The notes under the pieces: generated by a model
What the model saw: the letters and a program-made list of their open reading frames with translations, nothing else
Told to the model about the DNA's origin: nothing
Database searches by the model: none
Position numbers and translations under genes: made by a program
Shown: piece by piece, positions 36,767 to 46,140 of the stretch
Numbering within the stretch: the stretch's first letter is position 1
Layout of the letters: every line of letters begins with the position of its first letter
Assembly (NCBI RefSeq): GCF_042646065.1
Contig: NZ_JBHRTA010000062.1
Location: 214,097 to 278,096 of the forward strand
DNA from: Parapedobacter deserti
GTDB lineage: Bacteria > Bacteroidota > Bacteroidia > Sphingobacteriales > Sphingobacteriaceae
DNA length: 64,000 nt
Direction: 5' to 3'

Positions 36767-37762
36767 ATGAGTTCGACACCGATAACAAAAGAGACTTACT
36801 TGGAGTGGTATAAGTCTATGCTGCTCATGCGTAAATTTGAAGAGAAAGCCGGACAATTATACGGGCAGCAGAAAATCAGGGGCTTCTGCCATCTTTATAT
36901 CGGCCAAGAGGCCGTGGTAGCAGGAGCCATGTCGGTGTTGCGGCCCGAGGACTCCATGATCACCGCTTACCGTGACCACGCACACGCCATTGCGAAAGGC
37001 GTCACAGCCAACGCGGCCATGGCTGAGCTCTATGGCAAGATAACCGGCTGCTCTAAGGGCAAGGGCGGATCAATGCACTTTTTCAGCAAAGAACATAAGT
37101 TCATGGGCGGGCATGGCATCGTTGGTGGACAGATTCCTCTTGGAGCCGGTATTGCATTTGCCGAGAAATATAACGGAACCGACAATGTATGCGTGTGCTA
37201 TATGGGTGACGGTGCTGTACGGCAGGGCGCTTTCAATGAGGCGCTTAACATGGCGATGCTTTGGAAGCTTCCGGTCATATTTGTTTGCGAAAACAACGGT
37301 TATGCCATGGGGACGTCTGTAGCCCGCACCACCAACATGCTTGACATCTATAAAATGGGGCACGGTTTTGACATGCCGAGCGCACCAGTGGACGGAATGG
37401 ATGTGGTCGCTGTGCACAACGCCATGGACGAAGCGGTGCAACGCGCACGCAGTGGTGAGGGGCCAACCTTCTTGGAAATGCGTACCTATCGTTATAAGGG
37501 TCACTCGATGTCCGATCCCGCAAAATACCGCACGAAAGAGGAGCTGGAAGATTACAAGGGCCGTGACCCATTGATTACGACAAAAGCAGCCATTGCAGAG
37601 AAAAAGTATGCCGACGAAAACTGGTTTGCAGAAGTAGAAGCTGAAGTGAAGAAGACCATCGACGAATGCGTCAAGTTTGCAGAGGAATCCCCTTATCCAG
37701 AGCCGGACGAACTGTATAAAGATGTGTATGTTCAAGAAGATTATCCGTTTATCACGGATTAA
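36767..37762 (+). CDS. pdhA: Pyruvate dehydrogenase E1 component alpha subunit
   Basis: Thiamin-diphosphate-dependent subunit that decarboxylates pyruvate, 331 residues. The ThDP-binding motif runs from GDGAVRQGAFNEA to the Asn pair in FVCENNGYAMGT. The phosphorylation-loop-like region YRYKGHSMSDPAKYR is also present. It is followed after 52 nt by the E2 gene, but the E1 beta gene is not here; it lies at 46868. Confidence 0.95.
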   Translation: MSSTPITKETYLEWYKSMLLMRKFEEKAGQLYGQQKIRGFCHLYIGQEAVVAGAMSVLRPEDSMITAYRDHAHAIAKGVTANAAMAELYGKITGCSKGKGGSMHFFSKEHKFMGGHGIVGGQIPLGAGIAFAEKYNGTDNVCVCYMGDGAVRQGAFNEALNMAMLWKLPVIFVCENNGYAMGTSVARTTNMLDIYKMGHGFDMPSAPVDGMDVVAVHNAMDEAVQRARSGEGPTFLEMRTYRYKGHSMSDPAKYRTKEELEDYKGRDPLITTKAAIAEKKYADENWFAEVEAEVKKTIDECVKFAEESPYPEPDELYKDVYVQEDYPFITD

Positions 37763-37814
37763 GATTGTTGAAGTAACTAACTAACGTTTTAATAAGGATT
37801 AACCGCAATATAAC

Positions 37815-39506
37815 ATGGCTGAAGTAGTAAAAATGCCAAAAATGAGCGATACCATGACCGAAGGGGTAATCGCAAAATGGCACAAAAAAGTAGGCGACAA
37901 AGTCAGTTCCGGCGATTTGATAGCGGAGGTAGAAACCGATAAAGCTACCATGGATTTCGAATCTTACCAAGAAGGAACTTTATTATATATTGGCCCGAAA
38001 GAAGGGGAAGCCGTACCGGTTGACGAGGTTATCGCTGTCTTGGGTGAAGAGGGGGAAGACTACAAGTCGTTGCTAGAGGGGGAAACCGGCGACTCAGCTG
38101 AAGATAAAAAAGACGTCAAGAAAGAGCCTAAAGACGAGGAGAAAGCACAGGAAAGCACCGCCAAGGAAGAAATGGAAGAGGAAGATGATGATGGCGATGA
38201 AGTAACTGCCGAATCGCTAGGCGCCACGGTCATCACCATGCCGCTACTGAGTGATACGATGACCGAAGGAGTCATCGCTGAATGGCATTTCAAAGTAGGC
38301 GATACGATAAAAAGCGATGATGTTATTGCCGATGTCGAAACCGACAAAGCCACCATGGAAGTGACGGCATATGCCGAAGGTACGCTATTGCATATCGGTG
38401 CAAAAAAAGGCGAAGCAGCAAAGGTAAACGATATTATTGCCATTGTAGGCAAAGAAGGTACGGATGTGACGCCGCTCCTCAAACAACACACAAGCAAAAG
38501 CACGAAGGATAAAGGGGTCGAAAAAAGCTCCGAAACCAAAGAAAGCCAAGAGCGCGAATCCGCTGCACCGGCAGAAACCCCGGAATCGGCATCAGGCCAG
38601 GATGATTCCCGCGTGAAAGCGTCGCCCCTGGCCCGCAAGATTGCGAAAGAAAAAGGCATTATCTTAAGCGATGTGAAAGGAACAGGTGATGGTGGCCGGA
38701 TCATCAAAAAGGATGTCGAAACCCATACTCCGGCGGCCCAAGCCGCACCGCCAGCTGCTGCGCAACAGCCGACAACGGGTGAGACGGCAGCGGCAACCGT
38801 TAATATTCCGCAATTTGTAGGCGAGGAACGCTACACGGAGAAACCGGTTAGCCAAATGCGGAAAACAATTGCGCGCCGGCTCTCGGAAAGCTTATTTACC
38901 TCCCCCCACTTCTACCTCACTATCCAGGTAGATATGGACAGTGCGATAGCCGCGCGAACAAAGATCAACGAGGTGGCTTCATTGAAGGTCTCTTATAACG
39001 ACCTGGTCATCAAAGCTGCTGCCGTAGCCTTAAAGCAACATCCCGCAGTAAACGCCTCCTGGTTAGGGGATAAAATCCGCTACAACGAGCATGTGAATAT
39101 CGGCGTGGCGGTAGCCGTAGATGAAGGGCTATTAGTTCCTGTGGTGAGATTTGCAGATGGCAAGAGCCTGTCGCACATCTCTGCGGAAGTAAAGGATTTC
39201 GCGCAACGTGCGAAAACTAAAAAGCTACAGCCGTCCGATTGGGAGGGATCGACATTCACTGTTTCGAACCTGGGGATGTTCGGCATCGACCAATTCACCG
39301 CGATCATCAATCCGCCTGATGCCTGCATCCTTGCCGTAGGCGGTATACAGCAAGTGCCCGTGGTAAAAAATGGAGCGGTGGTGCCCGGCAATATCATGAA
39401 ACTTACGCTAAGCTGCGACCACCGCGTGGTGGACGGAGCCACAGGAGCAGCGTTCCTGCAAACACTGAAATCGCTGCTGGAAGAGCCTGTAAGAATATTG
39501 GCGTAA
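37815..39506 (+). CDS. pdhC: Dihydrolipoyl acetyltransferase, E2 of pyruvate dehydrogenase, two lipoyl domains
   Basis: Core of the complex, 563 residues. Two N-terminal lipoyl domains carry the target Lys43 and Lys178 in ETDKAT. They are joined by charged Glu/Lys-rich linkers (about 95-130 and 225-265). Then comes the E3/E1-binding domain (about 268-302, VKASPLARKIAKEKG), an Ala/Pro-rich linker and the acetyltransferase domain with catalytic His536 in DHRVVDG. A hairpin with a T-run follows the stop. Confidence 0.95.
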   Translation: MAEVVKMPKMSDTMTEGVIAKWHKKVGDKVSSGDLIAEVETDKATMDFESYQEGTLLYIGPKEGEAVPVDEVIAVLGEEGEDYKSLLEGETGDSAEDKKDVKKEPKDEEKAQESTAKEEMEEEDDDGDEVTAESLGATVITMPLLSDTMTEGVIAEWHFKVGDTIKSDDVIADVETDKATMEVTAYAEGTLLHIGAKKGEAAKVNDIIAIVGKEGTDVTPLLKQHTSKSTKDKGVEKSSETKESQERESAAPAETPESASGQDDSRVKASPLARKIAKEKGIILSDVKGTGDGGRIIKKDVETHTPAAQAAPPAAAQQPTTGETAAATVNIPQFVGEERYTEKPVSQMRKTIARRLSESLFTSPHFYLTIQVDMDSAIAARTKINEVASLKVSYNDLVIKAAAVALKQHPAVNASWLGDKIRYNEHVNIGVAVAVDEGLLVPVVRFADGKSLSHISAEVKDFAQRAKTKKLQPSDWEGSTFTVSNLGMFGIDQFTAIINPPDACILAVGGIQQVPVVKNGAVVPGNIMKLTLSCDHRVVDGATGAAFLQTLKSLLEEPVRILA

Positions 39507-39523
39507 AAATATACAACCATAAA

Positions 39524-39558
39524 GAAAGCGACCCTGCAGCCCAGTGGTGGCTTTTTTT
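39524..39558 (+). terminator. Intrinsic terminator after pdhC
   Basis: AAAGCGACC pairs with GGTGGCTTT with one mismatch around a 12-nt loop and runs into seven T. It lies 18 nt after the pdhC stop. Confidence 0.6.
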
Positions 39559-39629
39559 ATGGTTTTCAAGCGCTTTCCGATAAGCGACGCTGACTCGTCG
39601 ATCCGCTTTTTTTTCAGCATTGAATTCCG

Positions 39630-39637
39630 TATCTTTG
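39630..39637 (+). promoter_or_regulatory. -7 element of gcvP
   Basis: TATCTTTG, exact TAnnTTTG, with a T-rich stretch around 39607-39614 at about the -33 position. The leader to the ATG at 39704 is about 60 nt. Confidence 0.5.
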
Positions 39638-39703
39638 CGGCCTAAAACTACCGTTTGCTTGCTAGCAAGCACCATGGCTGCACCCGGGTAGTAAACTTGC
39701 TAC

Positions 39704-42580
39704 ATGAATAAGATACATTTCCAGGAAAAATTCGAAGAGCGGCACATTGGCCCCAGCGCTGATGAAACAGCTGCCATGCTGGATGCCTTGGGCGTCAGCA
39801 CCATTGATCAACTAATTGAAGAAACTGTACCGCCGCAAATCAGGGCAACAAATGAACTTGCATTGCCCGGCGCCTTGGGAGAACCGGCTTATTTGCGCAG
39901 AATAAAGACGGTTGCGGACAAGAACAAGGTGTTTAGGTCGTATATCGGCCAGGGATATTATGACGTTGTCTTGCCGGGTGTAATCCAGCGTAACGTTTTT
40001 GAAAACCCCGGGTGGTATACCCAATACACGCCTTACCAGGCAGAGATCGCGCAAGGCCGTTTACAGGCGCTGTTGAATTTCCAGACGATGGTCATCGATC
40101 TTACGGCAATGGAAATAGCCAATGCGTCGTTATTGGATGAGGCGACTGCGGCGGCCGAGGCGATGTTCATGCAGTATAGCGTCCGCAAAAGCAAAGCAGC
40201 AAACACCTATTTCGTTTCTCAGCATGCTTTCCCCCAGACCCTTGATGTATTGCGCACGCGGGCGTTGTCTTATGGCATCGAATTGCGTGTGGGAGACCTT
40301 GGAGAAATGCCGGACACAGACAGCGTTTTCGGCGTATTGGTACAATATCCTACAGGGACTGGTACGGTGTCCGATTATAAAACTTTGGTCGAGCAACTTC
40401 ATGCCCGCGACATCTCGGTATGCGCGGTCGCCGATCTGTTAAGCCTGACACTACTTGCACCTCCGGGTGAATGGGGAGCTGACGTCGTCGTGGGAAGTAC
40501 GCAACGCTTCGGTGTCCCCATGGGATTTGGAGGCCCGCATGCGGCTTATTTCGCTACCAAAGAGGCTTATAAACGCAACATTCCAGGTCGTATCATCGGT
40601 GTAACCGTCGATTCCTCCGGCGGCTACGCGCTGCGCATGGCCCTGCAGACCCGGGAGCAGCACATTCGCCGCGACAAGGCCTCGTCCAACATCTGTACAG
40701 CCCAAGCACTTCTTGCCATCATGGCCGGATTCTACGCTGCTTATCACGGGCCAAAAGGTTTGCGACGGATTGCCGACCGTATTCATGGGCTGACCGTCCT
40801 CTTGGACCGTGCGTTGCAGCAACTTGGTTATGCGCAGCTCAACGAAACGTATTTCGATACGCTGCGGGTAGAGCTGGGCGAGTTAGCAGGCCCGTTGCAG
40901 GCCGAAGCGCTCAACAACGAGATAAATTTCTTTTATCAGGATACGGCCGCCGGTATCTCGATCGACGAAACAACCACCTTCGACGATATCGAAGCGATCG
41001 TGCGCATTTTCGCAAAGTTTAAAGGAAAAACGATCAATGATATCGACATGGCTGGTATTGCCGCCACGACTTCCACAGCAATACCTCAAGTATTGCAGCG
41101 CACATCCGACTACCTTACGCACCCGGTATTCAACAGCTACCATTCCGAACATGAGATGCTACGGTATATCAAGTCGCTGGAGGCAAAGGATCTTTCGCTG
41201 TGCCACTCGATGATACCCCTGGGTTCATGCACAATGAAACTCAATGGTACCACGGAGATGGTACCCGTCACTTGGCCTGAATTCAGCAAACTGCACCCTT
41301 TTGCGCCGTCGGACCAGACAGGTGGATATATGCAAATCATAGCCGAGTTGGATGAGTGGCTTAGCGAGATAACAGGCTTTGCAAAAGTGAGCTTTCAGCC
41401 CAACTCGGGGGCACAGGGCGAATATGCCGGACTCTTGGTCATCCGTGCTTACCATGAAAGCCGGGGCGAGTTTCATCGTGACGTAGTGCTCATTCCGGCA
41501 TCCGCACACGGCACCAATCCGGCGTCGGCCAGTATGGCGGGTATGAAAGTCGTGGTTGTACGCTGCGACGAGCGCGGCAACATCGATGTCGCAGACCTCC
41601 GTGCCAAAGCAGAGGTACATGCTGAAAACCTATCGGCGTTGATGGTTACTTATCCGTCAACGCACGGCGTTTTCGAAGAACCAATCATCGAAATCTGTGA
41701 CATCATCCATCAATGCGGTGGACAGGTGTACATGGACGGCGCAAATATGAATGCACAGGTCGGGCTTACCAGCCCCGGACTAATCGGCGCAGACGTTTGT
41801 CACCTCAACTTACACAAAACTTTCTGTATCCCCCATGGGGGGGGCGGGCCTGGCATGGGTCCAATCGGTGTGGCGAAACATCTGGTACCCTTCTTGCCCA
41901 ACCACCGAGTGGTGGATGTGAGCAAGCAAGGCATTAATGCCGTATCAGCCGCACCTTGGGGCTCAGCATCAATTTTGCTCATATCCCATGCCTACATTGC
42001 CATGATGGGCGCTCAAGGGTTAACTAATGCCACGAAATATGCTATCCTGAACGCCAACTACATCAAAACGAGGTTAGAAAAACACTATCCTATTTTATAT
42101 GCCGGGGCTAATGGCCGCTGCGCTCATGAATTGATATTGGATTGCCGCTCCTTTAAGGCGGCAGGTGTCGATGTAGGTGACATAGCCAAACGGCTGATGG
42201 ACTATGGTTTCCATGCGCCTACAGTGTCTTTCCCAGTGGCTGGCACGTTAATGGTAGAACCCACCGAGTCAGAATCTAAAGCCGAGTTGGACCGGTTCTG
42301 CGATGCGATGATTGCCATCCGTGAAGAAGTTGCAGCCATTGAGCAAGGTCGGTGCGACCAAGCGAATAACCTGTTGAAAGGTGCGCCGCATACGATCGCA
42401 TCCGTAAGCGCCGACGTGTGGGATAAGCCTTACTCTCGCTCACAAGCCGCTTTTCCATTGCCTTTTGTGCGTGAGCACAAATTCTGGCCGAGCATAGGGC
42501 GTGTAAACGATTCGCTGGGTGACCGAACCCTCGTCTGCGCCTGTCCGCCAATAAGCGCTTACGAGGAAGCGGACGTGTGA
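39704..42580 (+). CDS. gcvP: Glycine dehydrogenase (decarboxylating), glycine cleavage P protein
   Basis: PLP enzyme that decarboxylates glycine and passes the aminomethyl group to lipoyl-GcvH. 958 residues, the fused homodimer-type protein. The N-terminal block FEERHIGPSADET is diagnostic, and the PLP Lys705 lies in HLNLHKTFCIPHGGGGPGMGP. gcvH is in the window at 57419; gcvT is not. The 3' end is followed by a hairpin shared with the orphan riboswitch on the other strand. Confidence 0.97.
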   Translation: MNKIHFQEKFEERHIGPSADETAAMLDALGVSTIDQLIEETVPPQIRATNELALPGALGEPAYLRRIKTVADKNKVFRSYIGQGYYDVVLPGVIQRNVFENPGWYTQYTPYQAEIAQGRLQALLNFQTMVIDLTAMEIANASLLDEATAAAEAMFMQYSVRKSKAANTYFVSQHAFPQTLDVLRTRALSYGIELRVGDLGEMPDTDSVFGVLVQYPTGTGTVSDYKTLVEQLHARDISVCAVADLLSLTLLAPPGEWGADVVVGSTQRFGVPMGFGGPHAAYFATKEAYKRNIPGRIIGVTVDSSGGYALRMALQTREQHIRRDKASSNICTAQALLAIMAGFYAAYHGPKGLRRIADRIHGLTVLLDRALQQLGYAQLNETYFDTLRVELGELAGPLQAEALNNEINFFYQDTAAGISIDETTTFDDIEAIVRIFAKFKGKTINDIDMAGIAATTSTAIPQVLQRTSDYLTHPVFNSYHSEHEMLRYIKSLEAKDLSLCHSMIPLGSCTMKLNGTTEMVPVTWPEFSKLHPFAPSDQTGGYMQIIAELDEWLSEITGFAKVSFQPNSGAQGEYAGLLVIRAYHESRGEFHRDVVLIPASAHGTNPASASMAGMKVVVVRCDERGNIDVADLRAKAEVHAENLSALMVTYPSTHGVFEEPIIEICDIIHQCGGQVYMDGANMNAQVGLTSPGLIGADVCHLNLHKTFCIPHGGGGPGMGPIGVAKHLVPFLPNHRVVDVSKQGINAVSAAPWGSASILLISHAYIAMMGAQGLTNATKYAILNANYIKTRLEKHYPILYAGANGRCAHELILDCRSFKAAGVDVGDIAKRLMDYGFHAPTVSFPVAGTLMVEPTESESKAELDRFCDAMIAIREEVAAIEQGRCDQANNLLKGAPHTIASVSADVWDKPYSRSQAAFPLPFVREHKFWPSIGRVNDSLGDRTLVCACPPISAYEEADV

Positions 42581-42611
42581 GCCAAGCGTAGAACCAGCGT
42601 TTTGATTTACT

Positions 42612-42648
42612 AAAAAAACCCTATCCAACCATAGTTGGGATAGGGTTT
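42612..42648 (-). terminator. Intrinsic terminator behind the TPP aptamer
   Basis: Minus-strand stem of about 14 bp (42634-42648 with 42616-42629, one bulged base) and a 4-nt loop, followed by seven T. In the plus direction the same hairpin ends in TTTG and may weakly terminate gcvP. It begins 22 nt after the end of the riboswitch aptamer. Confidence 0.85.
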
Positions 42649-42670
42649 GTACAACTTTCGTCGTACGTCA

Positions 42671-42752
42671 TGTGCTTTTCCTTCGCTGGCATTATCCAGA
42701 TCAGGTTTGGGGATATAGTCTCAGCCTGATTGGCTCAAGCACTCCCGGCACA
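42671..42752 (-). ncRNA. TPP riboswitch (THI element) without a downstream gene
   Basis: Read on the minus strand, this region carries the conserved THI-box elements in order. P1 is closed by TGTGC (42748-42752) and GCACA (42671-42675). GGCTGAGA comes in the first half. ACCTGATCTGGATAAT, then GCCAGCGAAGGAA, form the second half. This is close to the family consensus, so the identification is strong. It should bind thiamin pyrophosphate. Twenty-two nt later a terminator follows, and beyond that only the antisense of the gcvP 3' end, so no thi gene is controlled in the usual way. Confidence 0.92.
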
Positions 42753-42797
42753 ATCTAAATAATCAACAAGAAGCTTAAAAAAAGGTTTTAAAAAATT

Positions 42798-42805
42798 TAT
42801 CTTTG
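42798..42805 (+). promoter_or_regulatory. -7 element of the TMEM220-family gene
   Basis: TATCTTTG, exact TAnnTTTG, 20 nt before the ATG at 42826. The -33 region is not clear. Confidence 0.5.
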
Positions 42806-42825
42806 GCCGATAGACAGATCCCTGC

Positions 42826-43212
42826 ATGAAAGCGTTCAATATTATATGCTGTATCGTGTTTGTGGCAAGCGCCGCGCTTCAATATAACGATGAAGATCCT
42901 TTTTTGTGGATGCCGCTCTACCTGTACGGCGCGTGGTTATGTTACTTGGCCGCAAAAGGCCGCTATTTGTGGCGCGCCTACGCATTAGGCATCGTCATCT
43001 ATTCAGCGTTTATCGTGTACTTCCTTGTTTTTAAACAGGGAGCGCTCGATTGGTTCCAGCACCACCCTGCCAAAGACTTAGTAAAAAGTATGAAAGCAGA
43101 AAAGCCCTGGATAGAAGAGACGCGCGAGGTGTTGGGTTTGCTGATACTCGTAGCAGTCTTAGCGATCAATTGGATCGCAGCTAAAAGGCGCAACCGTCGA
43201 CTTTCCCGGTAA
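42826..43212 (+). CDS. TMEM220-family small membrane protein
   Basis: 128-residue protein with about four hydrophobic segments. The N-terminus with ALQYNDEDPFLWMPLYLYGA matches the transmembrane family 220 pattern. Function unknown. It lies alone between the orphan riboswitch and the dnaA upstream region. Confidence 0.75.
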   Translation: MKAFNIICCIVFVASAALQYNDEDPFLWMPLYLYGAWLCYLAAKGRYLWRAYALGIVIYSAFIVYFLVFKQGALDWFQHHPAKDLVKSMKAEKPWIEETREVLGLLILVAVLAINWIAAKRRNRRLSR

Positions 43213-43497
43213 ACTTTCCGATTTTATTTATTTTTTACAATTACTTTGCGTAAAGTTTACTTAACTTTAACGCAGGTTATGCCACTCGAGTTAACCATGT
43301 TGACAATTTTCCAGACTCGAATTTTATCTTGCTTGTTTCACCAAAAAATTTGCCTAAGTTATTGATTAATAGATAAGTATTCGATATTTTAATTTTTAAT
43401 TTTTTAGCTGATTTTTTTTTGCCATCTTCGTTTCACGGAGAAGTTATCAACATTTTTTCGGTCATTTATTGTAAATCAACTTATTAAGAATTAACGA
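43213..43497 (+). promoter_or_regulatory. AT-rich dnaA upstream region, possible DnaA-binding or origin segment
   Basis: Strongly AT-rich 285 bp in front of dnaA. It holds one near-consensus DnaA box, TTATCAACA at 43444-43452 (one mismatch to TTATCCACA), a weaker TTGTCAACA on the minus strand near 43308-43317, and an interrupted palindrome GTAAA-G-TTTAC near 43250. One good box would fit dnaA autoregulation; too few boxes are seen to call an origin. Confidence 0.3.
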
Positions 43498-44925
43498 ATG
43501 GAAAAAACGAGCGCGAGTGTATGGAATAGCTGTCTTCAAATCATTAAAGACAACATTCCCGCACAGAGTTATAAGACCTGGTTTGAGCCCGTTAAGGCTG
43601 TACGATTAGAGGGCAACGTTTTGACCATTCAAGTGCCAAGTTTATTTTTCTATGAATGGCTTGAGGAACACTACGTAGGCTTGCTGCGCAAGACAATTAA
43701 AAAGCATCTTGGCGAGAATGGGCGGTTGGAATACAATATCGTAGTGGAAAAGTCATCTACAAGCAACCCCTATACCACCAACATTCCATCAAGCGGCAAC
43801 GGTGCGGAAGCCAAAAGGCAGTCTATTCCCATACCTGTGGCATTGAACAAGGATATCAAGAATCCGTTTGTCATTCCCGGCCTAAAAAAGCTGCAGGTAG
43901 ATCCGCAACTGAACCAGCATTATACGTTTGACAATTTCATCGAGGGCGAATGCAACCGGCTCGCCAGGTCTGCAGGGTTCGCTGTTGCCAGTAAACCCGG
44001 CGGAACGTCTTTCAACCCACTGATGATATATGGTGGCGTCGGACTTGGCAAAACGCACCTTGCACAGGCGATAGGCAACGAAATAAAGCAAACCCTCCCC
44101 GATAAGCTGGTTATCTACGTATCCTGCGAAAAGTTCTGCCAGCAGTTCGTGGATTCCTTGAAAAACAATACCATCAACGACTTTGTCAATTTTTACCAGG
44201 CTATGGATGTCATCATTATGGATGATGTCCATAATTTCGCCGGGAAAGAACGTACCCAGGATATTTTTTTTCATGTCTTCAATCACCTCCACCAGTCAAG
44301 CAAACAGATTATCCTTACCTCGGATAAGCCGCCAAAAGATCTCGCGGGGTTAGAAGAACGCCTATTGAGCCGCTTTAAATGGGGGCTTTCCGCAGATATG
44401 CAAGTACCCGATCTGGAGACGCGGATGGCTATACTCAAAAAGAAGATGTATACCGATGGTATTGAGCTGCCAGACAACGTCATCGAATACGTAGCCAATC
44501 AGATTGACAATAGCGTACGCGAACTGGAGGGCGCCATGGTGTCACTCCTGGCACAGGCTACACTGAATAAAAAAGAGATCGATCTCAACTTAGCCAAATC
44601 CATGCTGAAAAATTTCATCAAGAATACCCACAAGGAAATCTCGATGGATTACATTCAGAAACTGGTATGCGATTATTTTGAGGTACCCGTGGAGATGGTC
44701 AAATCAAAGTTAAGGAAACGGGAGATCGTCCAAGCCCGGCAAATTTCCATGTATCTGGCAAAGAACCATACCAAAACATCATTGAAATCCATCGGCGCAT
44801 TTTTCGGTGGCCGCGACCACTCCACAGTCATATATGCCTGCCAAACGGTGGAGGACCTCATTGAAACGGATAAAAAGTTCAAATCTTACGTGCAGGACAT
44901 CCAAAAGAAACTAAAGACCGGCTAA
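43498..44925 (+). CDS. dnaA: Chromosomal replication initiator DnaA
   Basis: AAA+ initiator that binds and melts the origin, 475 residues. Domain I is at the N-terminus (about 1-85, VWNSCLQIIKDNIPAQSYKTWF). A variable linker follows. The ATPase has Walker A GGVGLGKTH (Lys185) and Walker B IIMDDVHNF. The C-terminal DNA-binding domain ends with the DnaA signature GGRDHSTVIYACQTVEDL. The ATG is well placed by the family N-terminus. The neighbours (TMEM220 protein, lpxK) are not the dnaN/recF genes often found next to dnaA. Confidence 0.97.
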   Translation: MEKTSASVWNSCLQIIKDNIPAQSYKTWFEPVKAVRLEGNVLTIQVPSLFFYEWLEEHYVGLLRKTIKKHLGENGRLEYNIVVEKSSTSNPYTTNIPSSGNGAEAKRQSIPIPVALNKDIKNPFVIPGLKKLQVDPQLNQHYTFDNFIEGECNRLARSAGFAVASKPGGTSFNPLMIYGGVGLGKTHLAQAIGNEIKQTLPDKLVIYVSCEKFCQQFVDSLKNNTINDFVNFYQAMDVIIMDDVHNFAGKERTQDIFFHVFNHLHQSSKQIILTSDKPPKDLAGLEERLLSRFKWGLSADMQVPDLETRMAILKKKMYTDGIELPDNVIEYVANQIDNSVRELEGAMVSLLAQATLNKKEIDLNLAKSMLKNFIKNTHKEISMDYIQKLVCDYFEVPVEMVKSKLRKREIVQARQISMYLAKNHTKTSLKSIGAFFGGRDHSTVIYACQTVEDLIETDKKFKSYVQDIQKKLKTG

Positions 44926-44987
44926 AGCACTTACGCAACAATCGGCCATTTCTTTCCAACTACCATAGATACTCAGGGCAGCTTGCA

Positions 44988-46049
44988 TCACCGTGGTGCC
45001 AGCTGCGCTTCACAATAGGCTAGCACCATCTGCTGAAAAGTCTGCTCTTCTTTATGATCAAAGCTGACACGGATCGGCATCACGTACAGCGGCAGGCCCG
45101 TTAAAAGTCCGCGAAGCGAAGGAAGCAGGAAACGCTGTGTGTCTTTTTCCGTGGTAACAATAAGCTTACGGGGATTGGACAAGCCATTGAACCGGTTTAT
45201 AATTCTTCGAAGGTCTGTGGATGTATACTCATGATGGTCAGGATATCGCAATTGTTCAACCTCCGCAACCTGTGCCGAAAGATAACGGAGTAACGGGGTG
45301 GGATTGGCGATACCGGTAACAAGCAAAATGGAAAGGCTCGCATCGAGTAGAGCCGCATTTCGATTGGTCGGAAAAACAGGAACAAGTGTCCCATAACTGA
45401 TACCGGTAAAAAGAACGGGAATATTCTCACTTCCCGATAGCCTACGGCGTATCTGTTCTTTCTCTGCCGCCGCCGCATCATCCGGTGTTTTGGTAATCAC
45501 CAGGAGATCTGCTCGCCTACGCTCCCACAGCCCATCACGGTAATTGCCGGCCGGCAACAACAATCTGGGCCGGCCCATCGCATGATACTCAAATAATAAT
45601 ATAACAAATCCGGGATCCAGCGCACGGTGTTGAAAAGCGTCGTCTAATAGAACGACGTCATGGCCAGTTTCAAACAGCTGCCTTACTCCTTTCACACGGT
45701 CCTCTCCAACGGCCACCGTGACGTGAGGAAACTTACGTTTAAATTGAAGTGGCTCATCACCACTTTCGGCCGCCGTGCTCTCCACCTGGACTTCCATGAA
45801 GCCCTGGGTTCTGCGGCCATATCCACGGCTCAACGTAGCCAACTTATATTGTCCATCAAGCAAGCGAATGAGGTACTCAATCATCGGGCTTTTTCCAGTG
45901 CCGCCTACGGCAAGGTTGCCCACCACGATGGTCGGCCTATCAAACGATGTGCTCTTGATCCACCGCCAATCGTAACATCTATTGCGAAGCCAAGTCACCA
46001 GGCCGTACAATATTGAAAAAGGAAGTAAAAGCAGTCTGAAATAATCCAT
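44988..46049 (-). CDS. lpxK: Tetraacyldisaccharide 4'-kinase LpxK
   Basis: Inner-membrane kinase that phosphorylates the lipid A precursor, 353 residues. A hydrophobic N-terminal helix (about 1-22) is followed by the family P-loop VGNLAVGGTGKSPMIEYL. The conserved DDAFQHRAL segment is present near residue 130. The ATG at 46049 lies 6 nt after a TAnnTTTG element; an upstream TTG in frame is less likely. Confidence 0.94.
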   Translation of the reverse strand: MDYFRLLLLPFSILYGLVTWLRNRCYDWRWIKSTSFDRPTIVVGNLAVGGTGKSPMIEYLIRLLDGQYKLATLSRGYGRRTQGFMEVQVESTAAESGDEPLQFKRKFPHVTVAVGEDRVKGVRQLFETGHDVVLLDDAFQHRALDPGFVILLFEYHAMGRPRLLLPAGNYRDGLWERRRADLLVITKTPDDAAAAEKEQIRRRLSGSENIPVLFTGISYGTLVPVFPTNRNAALLDASLSILLVTGIANPTPLLRYLSAQVAEVEQLRYPDHHEYTSTDLRRIINRFNGLSNPRKLIVTTEKDTQRFLLPSLRGLLTGLPLYVMPIRVSFDHKEEQTFQQMVLAYCEAQLAPR

Positions 46050-46055
46050 CACCGA

Positions 46056-46063
46056 CAAAAGTA
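46056..46063 (-). promoter_or_regulatory. -7 element, near-leaderless, for lpxK
   Basis: Minus-strand TACTTTTG, 6 nt before the ATG at 46049. Confidence 0.55.
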
Positions 46064-46140
46064 AGAAAATCAATGACGCACTACATCAATAAGCAATACC
46101 GACATTAGCGCATTTTGCGTACATTAGCCCGCAGAAGCGC

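Noticed and set aside
38060..38707. Minus-strand frame of 215 codons, rich in Ser, inside pdhC
   Set aside because: Antisense of the charged linkers and lipoyl domains of E2; its length follows from the Glu/Lys-rich coding of the other strand.
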